DNA from: Mytilinidion resinicola
Lineage: Eukaryota > Ascomycota > Dothideomycetes > Mytilinidiales > Mytilinidiaceae
Length of the DNA: 64,000 bases
Assembly (NCBI RefSeq): GCF_010093595.1
Contig: NW_022985469.1
Span: 381,523 to 445,522, forward strand
Direction: 5' to 3'
Made by a program: the position numbers and the translations under genes. A model generated the notes under the pieces. The model saw only the letters and a program-made list of their open reading frames with translations, was not told where the DNA came from and searched no databases. Positions 48,223 through 59,559 of this stretch are shown here, piece by piece (position 1 is the first letter of the stretch; every line of letters starts with the position of its first letter).

Positions 48223-51200
48223 GCAGCAGCTAAATATACTTAAGAATAGGTATAGCAGGCAGATAGGAAAAGGAAGATAGATACTCTATTTTAGTTAGTA
48301 GAAGGGAAATATTAAAGTATACTACCTAGCTAGAGGTATATAGATAATAACTTCTATAAAATATAGTTAGCCTTATAAAGGAGAAACTCTATAAAGTATT
48401 ATAAAGCAGTATTAGCTATAAAGTAAAGTATATAATAGTAGTAACTATTAGAGAAAGGTAGTATTCTATAGCCTCTATTTTAATACTATCTATACAGCCT
48501 AAAAAAACGGATATATATATTAGTCTATAAATAGGTAAGAAAAAAAGGATAATATAGGCTTAAGAAGTAAACTAGTATAGGGGTATAGAAGAAGGGCTTT
48601 ATCTACCCGAGTTTTTAAGGCTAGGTTAAAAGATAAGCTTAGGTAAAAGTTTTTTAGCTAGGCTAGAAAGCGTATAAAAGGGGTTATACCCTTTTATTAT
48701 AGTATAGATAGTATATAATACAATCTATACCTGCCCTTTCTAAAGCTTAAGCTAGAGGAACTCGCAGTAGCGTATATAAACTGCACGCGCGCGGGCTAGG
48801 CTAAAAAGTATATTAAAACCACGTGCTGCACTATTAAAAATACTATTAAAAAATACTATAAGCCTAGGAAAACGCCTAAATATAAGCCGAGCCGGCGCAA
48901 CGTACTAAAAAGGCTTATAGTTAAAGCTATAGCACTAGCCCTAAGGTATAAAGGGCAGTTAAATAACTTATATAAGCTTTTAAAATAAAAAGTAATATAG
49001 AAAGCGTATAAGGAAAGGTAGAGGGATAAATAGAAGGCCTATAAAAAGAAATAAAGGGGCCTCTTTATACCGGCCCTTAATATAAAATAGAATAAAAATT
49101 AGGCAACTAAATACTATAAGCTTATAAAAGTAAAAAGCTTAATTATTACGCTTTTATAAACGGAATATATAGGGCTTAATATATACCTGTACTATATAAT
49201 AAGGGTGCTTAATTACCTTTTACCCGCGTGCTTCTATAGGTATATACTATAGTTTCTAAAGTATATAGTAATATACTATAAATAATACCGTAATAATAAA
49301 GGCGATATATTTTTTAAAGCTAGAATAAGAATATATATATAGCTATATAAAGACTATAAGGGAAATAAGGCCGTTTTATAATAGTTCCTGCACTAGATAG
49401 ACCTTCTACCCTACCTTTTTATAGCTAGAAAGATAGCAACGGAAAAGCTAGCTATATAGCTAGCTAATTTATATAGCTACGCCCTAAAAACAGAACTATA
49501 CGTATATACGTATATTATATAACTATAGGCACGCCCGTAATAGGGCAACCTTCCTAATTTCCTATTATTCTTTAATTTAATACCTTAGCTTTTAAGAAAA
49601 AAGGGCACGCGCGTATAGTAAGGGCACGCGCGCCCTAATATAGACCCTAGACCTTACTAACCTTCTAAATACTATATAACCCTAGAACCTAGGGCCTATA
49701 GATACCGGATTAATCCTAGAAAATATATTAAAATAGCTTACTTTATAGTAATACTTATAGAGCTGCTATATATTTTCTATAGCTATATAGAAATAAAAGG
49801 AACGTAAGGCGTTATATACTATAAAAAATAAGGTTTTTACCTAACCGCTATAGAGCGAACGGTTTCCCCTTATAAATAAACCTATATAGCACCGCCGTAT
49901 AAACCCTAACAGGAGCTAAATCGGCTTAATAGAACCTAATATTAATAATACCCCTGCTCTACTATAACTATTAATATATTTTTAAATTTCGGAGGCTTAG
50001 GATAATAATCCTATTTAAAGAAAATATATTTGCAGGTATTAGAAATATATAATAGTTAAAAAAGTATATACTTTAAAGTTTCTTTATATAAGAAAACGCT
50101 TAGTATTTTAGTATATAAATTTAGCGCGCTTATATAGTTAGGTATTATATATTTAGCTATATTAACTAGTTATATTATACTTTATACTAAATAAATTAAA
50201 ATAAAGTATAGCGTTCTTCTAGAAACTTTAATAGTTATATACCTACTATTTTTAGCGTCCGCGTCTATTATTAGTATTATAGCCTTTTATACTTACTTAT
50301 ATAATCGGCTTCCGGTTTTTATATACTACTAAACTATCTCTCTATATAACCTATAGCACTTAGTATATACTTTACTTAATTAATCTTAGCTTAAAGGTGG
50401 CAGCTTATACGGCGCTGCGATAATAAATATCCTTTAACTGCTTTATTCCTTTAAGTTTATAGTATTTAATCTTAATATCTATTCCGCTTTCTATAAAATA
50501 AAGAGTTCTTCGCGTCTACTCCGCCTTTAACTAGCACCTATAGTTATATAAATTTCCCTATATTTTTTTTCGCGTTAATATCCGCTCTGCTGTTAACCAG
50601 CGGCAGTATAATAATAGTTAAGCCTAAAAAACTGCTATCCGCCGGAAATATATAAAGTTCCTAGCTTAGCCTCCCTAATTTTAATATCTTTTAGTTGTCT
50701 TAACTATCTAAAACCTACTAATATAACCCTTTACCTAAAGGAGATTATATCTAATACTTTATAATAGAGCCTAGAAAAGGCCCGGAACTATTTATATATA
50801 ACTTTTATACTACTATACTTACTAAGCTACTTTACTATAAGGCTATTTTATATATATAAGGCTGTAGTAAAAAGGTTATATAGGTTTTTTATACTAGATA
50901 GATAATCCGTATTATAGCTAACCTATAGGATATTCTAAGGCGGGTTTAATTACCTAACTTACTAAGAATACTTTAGGTAAATTTAATCTATATTAACTAA
51001 AAAAACTAAAAAAAGCGGGGTTATTAGGTTATACTTATAGGCTAAATCTACAGGCGAGCTAATAGAACCCTTATATATTTTAGTTAAGATAATAAATAAG
51101 GTAATAATCTAGCCTTTTTACTAGACTATATTAATTAAATAATTAATAGTTAGCTAGTAAAGTTTAGCTTTTAGGATTACTTACTATTACTAGATAAGAA

Positions 51201-51307
51201 CAATCCTATTGCCTAGGATTATAGATAGAATTTCCTTAGTAATATAATACTTTCCCCCTAGTTTAGCTGTATTTAGATAGTATAAAAAGCTGCTATAGCT
51301 AAAAAAG
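48223..51307. other. unidentified RIP-degraded sequence, right half
   Basis: Continuation of 38803-40494 after removal of element 1. One plus-strand frame near 48,720-49,500 reads as a Lys/Arg/Tyr-rich protein with stops at likely Gln codons (for example SRRNVLKRLIVKAIALA), which suggests a dead gene or transposase. I cannot name it. Nothing recognised from 49,500 to 51,307. Confidence 0.4.
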
Positions 51308-51312
51308 CCTAT

Positions 51313-51850
51313 TATTATAACCCGTAATACGAACAACCTAAGCGCAGAGGCACTTATAGAGATAAGTAAGTAGATAAGACTAATTACGCAGAACTAGGTT
51401 ATAGAACTAAAAGGGTTATATATAGAACGTATAGGGATCCTAGATTCCCCTATAGACTGCTAGTAGATAGAAACGATTTAAAAAGGGGATATTATAAAAA
51501 CAGGGTTATATAATAGCTTAAAAGGCTTAAGAAAGCAAGCCAGGCGAGCGCTTAAAGGGCTTAAGGCTATAAGCTAAGAAAGCAGCTTAAAGAGCTTAAG
51601 GCTGTAAGCTATATAAGTAAGAGGTTTTTTAGGACAGAGCTTTTATATAAAGGGACGCTCCTTTATATAAATAGAAACCGCGTGTTTAACTTAAGACTTT
51701 AATACTACCTATTAGAAGTAATAACCCTGTCTTAGACCTTAATTAATTATTACCTTACCTTTTAAAAACTATTGCACCCCGATAATAACTTGCCTATACC
51801 CTGCCTTAGCATAAGACACTTAGAAGGTATAGAAGAAACGACCTATTATA
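51313..51850 (+). repeat. 5' LTR of Gypsy element 2
   Basis: Runs from TATTATAACCCG to CCTATTATA, the mutated forms of TGTTATAACCCG and CCTGTTACA. It carries an inner near-repeat of GGGCTTAAGGCT-type words absent from the LTRs of element 1. Confidence 0.88.
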
Positions 51851-51889
51851 CTTTAAACACCGCTATATTAAAGGAGTTATATATAAACA

Positions 51890-54800
51890 ATTAATTAAAA
51901 TAGCCCTACTAACCCCTTTAGGTAGTATAACTGCTAGACTAACCCTAACTATAACTAAGGTAGTAACACGTATACAGGCGTTGCTTATATAAATATAAAT
52001 ACTAGAAGAAGCTAGCAATACTAAGAATAAAAAGATTATAGCCCTATAGGGAAATCTCTAAACTATTTAAGAAAAGCTTACTACTACTAAAGTAGTTAGC
52101 TACAGGGGCTATAAAATAAATAAGCCCGAAGAGTTTACTAGGGAAAAAGGAGCTTTGCGAGCATTTATAACGCAGATAAGGCTATACCTGCGCATAAACT
52201 AAAGCAACCTTAAATTCGAATTAGATAAGGTCTATATAGCAGCCACCTTTTTAAAGAAAAAAGCGTTTAACTAGTTTAACCTAATACTTATAGACTAGCT
52301 TAGCAACGCCGACGCAGATAATCGGAAACCAGAAACCAATATTATATTTAGCAACTACGAATACTTTAAGTTAGTACTTTGGATAACCTTCGGAGACACC
52401 GATAAAGAACGGATAGCGGAACAGAAAATAGCAGTTCTAAAGCAGAAGGGCTTAACTAGCTACTATACTTTAGAATTTATATAAATCGCGTCTAAGCTAT
52501 TATAGGGAGATAAAGCTCTGCAAGTATAATACTATAGAGGTCTTAAGGAAAATATTAAGAATAAAATCGTATAAGGTAAAAGGCCTCTAATACTCTATAA
52601 ACTTAAGGAAATAGTAATATAAATTAATAGTTAATAGTATAAGCAATAACTAGAATAGGCAGATAAAAAAGGACTTTATTCTTACGCCTAACTAGCTAAA
52701 CTAAAGCCAAGAGTAACCAACTATAACTACGGAGATTATATAGAAATTAATATCGCAAAACAACGTAATAACTAAAAGGGTAAACTAATTACCGATAAAA
52801 AGAGGCAAGAAAAAAGGCGCAACAGCGTATACCTATTATGCGGAGAATAGGGACACTTTGCGAATAAGTACTCTAAAAACACCTAAACAGCAGCAGTTAT
52901 AGTAAAGCCGAATATAAACCGCCACAATTCTATATTATAGACTGCATACTATAATAATAACTGCTTTACCTATTAGGTAGATAAGCAGGTAATAAAGTAC
53001 TATTTAATACAGAGGATAAAGGGATATACTATTGCTATAATAAGGAATAAAAAGTATAATAGCAACCCTATAGACAACTACTACGCCGATATAGAAGTTA
53101 AGAGTATAGAGATTAACTACCTATTAGAAATAGATAAGGTGTTCTAAATAATTAAACCGCGATTAGAACCCTAAACTAATATACCCGAGCTACTAAATAA
53201 TAGTAAGGCCGAGTTACTAGATATAAAAGCACAGGTTAATAGAGTTGTAGCCACGTATAAATAAAGCGTAAGAGAAATTCTCGCACGCTTTAATAAAAAA
53301 TAAGAAGCGCAAAAGGCTAAAAACACTATAGCGGGCGCAGAGCTAAAAGCACTAGCTAGTTACTAATTCCTAAGAGCTATAGGAAGAGTTACAGAACAGC
53401 TTACTAGAAAAGAGGAAGTAAGAATAGCCGCAGCCGCAGGAATATTAACAGCAACTATTAGCGCAGGAACCTGCGCAGGATTAGATATATTAGAAGGCCT
53501 AAGCCGCAATATCTAGTAAGAACTGGATAATAAATCACCTGTTAAGGATAGTAAAGAATACTATAATAGTAATAAAGATCGCGAACTAAAAAAGTAGTCT
53601 AGCAACGGCGAATTTAGTATAGGGCTAGAGTAAGAACTGCTAGAGCTATATAGAAGGTAAACTAAGATTAAAATCTATAGAGCTTTACACCCTATCGGTA
53701 AAATAGGCGTCTATAATAAGGAAAATAAACGGCTAGATAAAAACTACCCACTTTATAGATAGATATCTTAGGTATCTTATATTAAGGATAAATGCGATAA
53801 GCATATAATATATAAAAAACATCGAGGATAGTACCTATATTAGATAAAATATTATATTATTACACAACTAGTACTGTTTAAGGAAATAGAGCACTATATT
53901 ATAGGTAAGAAAGACAAACTTATAGAAGTAGCTACTATAGTTGCAGACCCTTAGTACCTAATAAAATATAGGAAAGGTAAAAACTAGCGGATATACTACT
54001 AGGACTTGTGTCTAGTATATTGCGAAATAAAATACGCGAACTATTAGCTATAAAAACAGCTAAAAAACGAGCAGGCGCTTAAGTAATAGAACGGCTAGAG
54101 CAGCTAAAAATAAGGTCCTACAGAGCAGCTAAAGATAAAGGAACGTAAACCGCAACTATTACTACTCTAGTAGGAAAAGCCTATATTATAGAAAAGGAAA
54201 GGAACCCGGTAATATAGCCCAACTCTATTCCTATTTAGAACTATAGATATATAATTCTATTAGTTAAGATTAGTAGGAACCCGGTAAAAGCACTGCTAAA
54301 TAGTAGCGTGCAAGGAAATTTTATATTCTATAACTTTATTAGAAGAAACCAGATCCCTTAGTAATAGAAAAACAGACCCTATAGACTATATATAGTAGAT
54401 AGCACACCTATATAATATAGCAACGGGTAAGTAACTATAGAAACTTAACTAGGCGTTATATAGATTAAAGAATATAAAAAAACTATTAGTATAGATATAA
54501 CTAACATAGCGAGATATAATATAATTTTAGGTATACTATAGCTAAAGTAGTATAACCTCTAAGTTAATTAGAAGTCTAGTAAAGTAAGGATTTAATCGGA
54601 GAGCGGACTAAAGAGCACCCCGTGCTAGAATAAGCCTAAGCAAAAACAAGATATTAATATAGATACCTTAAAAGGTAAAAAGGCCTAAAAAGAAAATAGG
54701 GCAGCAAGCTAATAGTAGCCTAGACCCCTAAACAGCCGGCAGCTAGCTAAGGCAGTAAAAGCACTAGTTGTGCCAGAAAAATATAATAAATTTAAAGGAA

Positions 54801-57690
54801 TCTTTATAGAAAAGGTTTAGAATATATTACTAAAGTACTAACCTTAGGATTACTATATTTCTATAGTACCAGGCGAATAACCGCAGTTTAAACTAATCTA
54901 TTTACTAGCCCAGAATAAGCTAGAAGTGCTAGAAGAATACCTGGAAAAAAACCTAAAGCAAGGATTTATTAAACTATTAGAATCGCCCGCAGGTTACCCT
55001 ATAATATTTATTCTAAAGGTAAATAGTAAGCTACGCCTTTGCGTAGACTATAGATAGCTAAACAAAATTATAATTAAAAACCGCTATCTATTACCTTTAA
55101 TTTCCGAACTTAAAAACTAACTATATAAGGCTAAGTACTTTATAAAGTTAGACCTATGCAAAGGATACTATTTAATTCGGATAAAAAAAGGAGAAAAGTA
55201 GAAGACGGCTTTTAGAACTTAATATAGACACTTTAAATATACAGTAATACTATTCGGGCTTACTAACGCGCTAGTAATATTCTAGGCAGTAGTTAACTTA
55301 GCGTTAAGAGGCTACCTAGATCGGTTTACAGTAGTATACCTCGATAATATCCTTATATACTTAGAAATACTAAGCGAACACAAGATATACGTGTAAAAAG
55401 TACTTAAAAAACTTAGGGAATATAATTTTATAGTAAACCCGGATAAGTATAAGTTCTATAGGCAGAAAGTCGGATTCCTAGAATACGTTATTAGTCTAGG
55501 ACAGATTAAGATAGAAGAAGGTAAGGTGTTCTTTATCTAAAAATAGCTAGAGCCCGTAAATTTAAAGGAACTATAGTTATTTCTAGGGTTAGCTAATTAC
55601 TATAGGCAGTTTATTAAGGGCTACTTAAAAATTGCAGAGCTACTTATAGAACTTACTAGAAAAAATATTAAATATAGATAGACCCTAGAAACGCAGAGTG
55701 TATTTAATAGGTTAAAAGTATAGTTTACTTTAAAACTAGTATTAGCAATCTTCGACCTATAGAAACTAGTTACTATCGAAAGCAATGCGTTAGATAAGGC
55801 AGTAGAAGCAATACTTAACTAACTAGATAAATAAGGAAAACTGTATCCTATAGTATTCTACTTATAAAAGCTAAGTATAGCTAAGCTAAACTATAACGTT
55901 TATAATAAGGAACTATTAGCTATAATAGAAGTATTTAAATAGTAGAAAGTTTACCTTAAAAGGGCAGTATATATAGTATAGGTGTATACAGACTATAAGA
56001 ATCTAATATACTTTACTATAACTAAGGAGTTAAATAGGAGATAGAAAAGATAGTTAGAAAAGCTAGGAACCTTTAATTTTAAGATTACGTACTAAAAGGG
56101 ATCTGAAAATACTTATACAGACGCACTAAGCAGAAGGCCGGACTATATAAAAGGAGCCGAGAAAGCTAGGCAACCTATACTTAAAGAAACTAGTCCGGAA
56201 ACCTTTAAATTTAACTATATATAAGCAGCAGTTGCTTATAGGTCTAAGGATAATAAGTAGTATAAATAAATTAAGGCAGTATAGAAGGTAGACTAAGAAA
56301 GCCGGGATTTAGCGGGTTATAACTAGTAAAGCTTGCGCCTAGAGCCTATAAACTAGGAACGCAGAGAAATCTAGAATAGTATTATTACCTTATAGAATAA
56401 GATATTTATACCTAAGACCTTATAAAAAAAGCTTATTAAGGAATTCTATAGTATACTAGTGCACGGGCACTAAGAAGTGGAAAAAATATAGGAAAAAATT
56501 GCAAGAACATTCTATTTCCCTAGACTCCGGAAATTAACGGAGAAAATTATATATAAATACAAGTGCGTAAAGAATAAGTTAGTATAATACGCACTGTACG
56601 GACTAATAAAGAGTCCCTCTATACCGGAAAAAGTATAGAAATCTATTATATAGAACTTTATAGTTAAGTTACTATAGTCTATTAAACCTATAACAGGTAT
56701 AAAGTATAATATAATATTAGTAGTTACGGACCGACTAACTAAATATATATACTTTATCCCTTACTAAGAAGTATTAATAGCAGAAGATCTGGCCTACGCT
56801 TTTTTAAAGTATATTATTAGTAACTATAGGCTACTCTAGAAGATAATTTCAGATTAAAATAAGCTTTTTACATCGAAATTTTAGTAGACCTTTACCGTAT
56901 AACTAGGGATAAAGTATAGGCTTTCCACGGTATTTTACCCTTAAACGGACGGGTAAACGGAAAGGCTTAATTAGACTTTAGAATAGTACCTATAATACTA
57001 TATTAATTACAGGTAAAATAATTAGGTATTGCTATTACTAATAGCCTAGTTCGCCTATAATAGTGCATCTACAGAGTTAATAAAGGTATTACCCTTTTTT
57101 ATAAACTATAGTTTTAATCTAGAGGCGTATTAAAAACCCTAACTTAATAGTATAAAGGCCTAGAGGGCACTACTATTAGTTAAAAATATTAAAGAGCTAT
57201 AAAAGCAGCTTTTAATAGATATCTAATTTCTAATACTAAGGTTAGCAAGATATTACAACTAATACTAGAGTGTTGTACCAACCTTTAAAAGGGGAGATAG
57301 AGTCTACCTACTCCGCAAAAATATTAAGATAAAATAACTAAGTATAAAGTTAGACTATATTAAGATTAAACTATTTAAAATACAGGATATTATTAGCCTA
57401 GTAAACTATAAGCTTAGGCTGCCTAATAGGATAAAAATATACCCGGTCTTCTATATATTGCTACTAGAACCCGCACTACTAAACGCTAAGCTAGAAAATA
57501 ATATAGAGGTCGATAATAATAATAAATATAAGGTCGAGCAAATCCTAGATTCCCGACAAAATAATTAGCAAAAAGAGTACCTAATTAAGTGGAAAAGATA
57601 CAGCACCTCTAAAAATATATAGAAACCGGTTAAAAGTTTAGCGAATTATTAGGAACTCCTACAGCAGTTTTACCGCTAGAATTTAGAATA
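51890..57690 (+). pseudogene. gag-pol relic of Gypsy element 2
   Basis: Gag zinc knuckle near 52,820-52,880 (LCGE-stop-GHFANK; the outer Cys residues are Tyr), protease block LLNSSVQGNF near 54,290-54,350, reverse transcriptase AGYPIIFILKVNSK near 54,990 and YLDNIL near 55,336, integrase LVHGH near 56,457 and VVTDRLTKYIYFIP near 56,720-56,762, chromodomain VEQILDSRQ near 57,532 to about 57,680. In-frame stops replace expected Gln or Trp codons throughout. Confidence 0.83.
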
Positions 57691-57799
57691 GCCTAGAAAA
57701 ACGGCAACAGCGCACTATTTAACTAGAAAGGATTAAAGGAACCTAAAAAAGAAATACTACTGCTATATAATTAGAATATATAGCAATAGAACAGACGGC

Positions 57800-58440
57800 T
57801 AGCAGTGCCTAGTATACCTAGAAAGAAAGAAGAATACCTAACAGTTTCTAAGGTAGAAGGTAAGCCTTCCTGCTCGGCACGCTCTCGTTCTTTCTACTTA
57901 GCCTTTTTCTAATTATTTTCCTTAAGCTCTTCTAGAGTCTTAAAACCGCGACGTATTATCTTTTTACCACGCTTATATAATAGCTTCTTTTAAGAATCCA
58001 GGCGATTTAGCTTTGCTATAGCTGCTTTTAGAGTTGTATAAGTCTTCGACTTCTTATAATAAAGTTTATCCTTCTTATAGGCCAGCTTCCGCCCTAGAAA
58101 GGTTAGCTAGGATATAGTTATAAGTAATAGTAGATTATAATAGCTTATAAGCAGCTGCTAAAATGCTAGCAATATTACAGTTCGATTGTTGCGCCTAAAC
58201 GCAGGCGGTATAATAATCCGAGTTAAATATAGAAACTATATATAATAAACCCTAAGACTTACACTGGGAATAAGGTATAACTTTTAAACTAGACGCGTTA
58301 ATACAATTAGCAAGTATAAGATAGCTTTCTCGTTTTTTAGCTTTTAAAGCGTTAGATATTATAAAGAAAGAAATAGAGTAGTATAATAACGGCCTAATAG
58401 ATAGGGCATTGCTAGCTACTTATCTAAAACCCTACTACGG
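57800..58440 (-). pseudogene. antisense accessory reading frame relic of Gypsy element 2
   Basis: Counterpart of 41196-41763 in element 1, again between chromodomain and 3' LTR and antisense to pol. The Cys-rich segment lies near 58,190-58,270 and the Lys/Glu-rich segment near 57,850-58,060. It is more degraded, with no long open stretch. Confidence 0.55.
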
Positions 58441-58479
58441 AGATACTTTCGGGCTAAAAGCCTTAGAAAAGGGAGCGAG

Positions 58480-59017
58480 TATTATAACCTATAATATAAA
58501 CAACCTAAGCGCAGAGGCACTTATAGAAATAAGTAAGCAGATAAAACTAATTATATAGAACTAGGTTATAGGACTAAAAGAGTTATATATAGAACGTATA
58601 GGGATCCTAAATTCCCCTATAGACTGCTAGTAGATAGGAATAATCTAAAAAGGGGATATTATAAGGACAGGGTTATATAATAGCTTAAGAGGCTTAAAAA
58701 AGCAAGCTAGGCGAGCGCTTAAGAGGCTTAAGGCTGCGAACTAAGGGAGCAACTTAAGGGGCTTAAGGCTGCGAGCTATATAAGTAAGAGGTTTCTTAGG
58801 ACGGAGCTTTTATATAAAGGGACGCTCCTTTATATAAATAGGAACTGCGTGTTTAACTTAAGACTTTAATACTACCTATTAGAAGTAATAACCCCGTCTT
58901 AGACCTTAATTAATTATTACCTTACCTTTTAAAGACTATTACACCCCGATAATAACTTGCCTATACCCTGCCTTAGTATAAGATACTTAGAAGGTATAGA
59001 AGAGACGACCTGTTACA
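58480..59017 (+). repeat. 3' LTR of Gypsy element 2
   Basis: 538 bases, from TATTATAACCTA to CCTGTTACA, followed by CCTAT at 59018-59022. Pairs with 51313-51850. Confidence 0.88.
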
Positions 59018-59022
59018 CCTAT

Positions 59023-59559
59023 ATTCTATATAGTAATACTAAGCTTCTATAGTATAACCTGCTCTAAGTTTACTACTAGCTCCTTTTTAAGGCCTAATTT
59101 ATATAGGCTAAGTACTAATTATATTTTAATAATAGTTATTACTAGGATTTCTAGATAACTATTATAGTAATTACCTATAATACTTTACCTACTATAATTC
59201 GCCGATTATATATTTATTTTAGCTTCTAGTCTAGATTATATCCTAGAACGTAGCCTAGATTATATAACTTAGTTTAGGTTGTAGTTTAGGTTATAGACTA
59301 GATTATATAGCGTTGTTACCTAATTTTATATAGAGCTCGCAAGTTTATACTATATATATATTCTGCCGGCATATTTTTTTTACCAGCGCTCTCGATTTCC
59401 TATTCTTTATACAACGTCTTAATTCCCTATATAGTAACGTGTTTAGCATCTAATTAAAGCTTTCTTCTAAGCTTTTAAACTCCTACTTATAGCACTATTA
59501 TAATAATAACTAAGGTAGTATTTTACTTAAAACTTATAGAACTTCTTATTTAAGTAAAA
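59023..59559. other. RIP-degraded sequence upstream of the HET relic
   Basis: It may hold the N-terminal part of the HET gene, but I could not find the usual HET-domain motifs here. A short TAGATTATAT/TAGTTTAGGTT repeat-like patch lies near 59,230-59,320. Confidence 0.35.

Larger units (their letters stand above)
51313..59017 (+). mobile_element. chromodomain Ty3/Gypsy retrotransposon, element 2, complete but degraded
   Basis: 7,705 bases, same family as element 1 but on the plus strand. The LTRs are 51313-51850 and 58480-59017 (538 bases each). The target duplication CCTAT lies at 51308-51312 and 59018-59022. The purine tract AGAAAAGGGAGCGAG precedes the 3' LTR. It is more heavily mutated than element 1: almost no TG dinucleotides remain on the sense strand and no long open frame survives. 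Confidence 0.88.
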
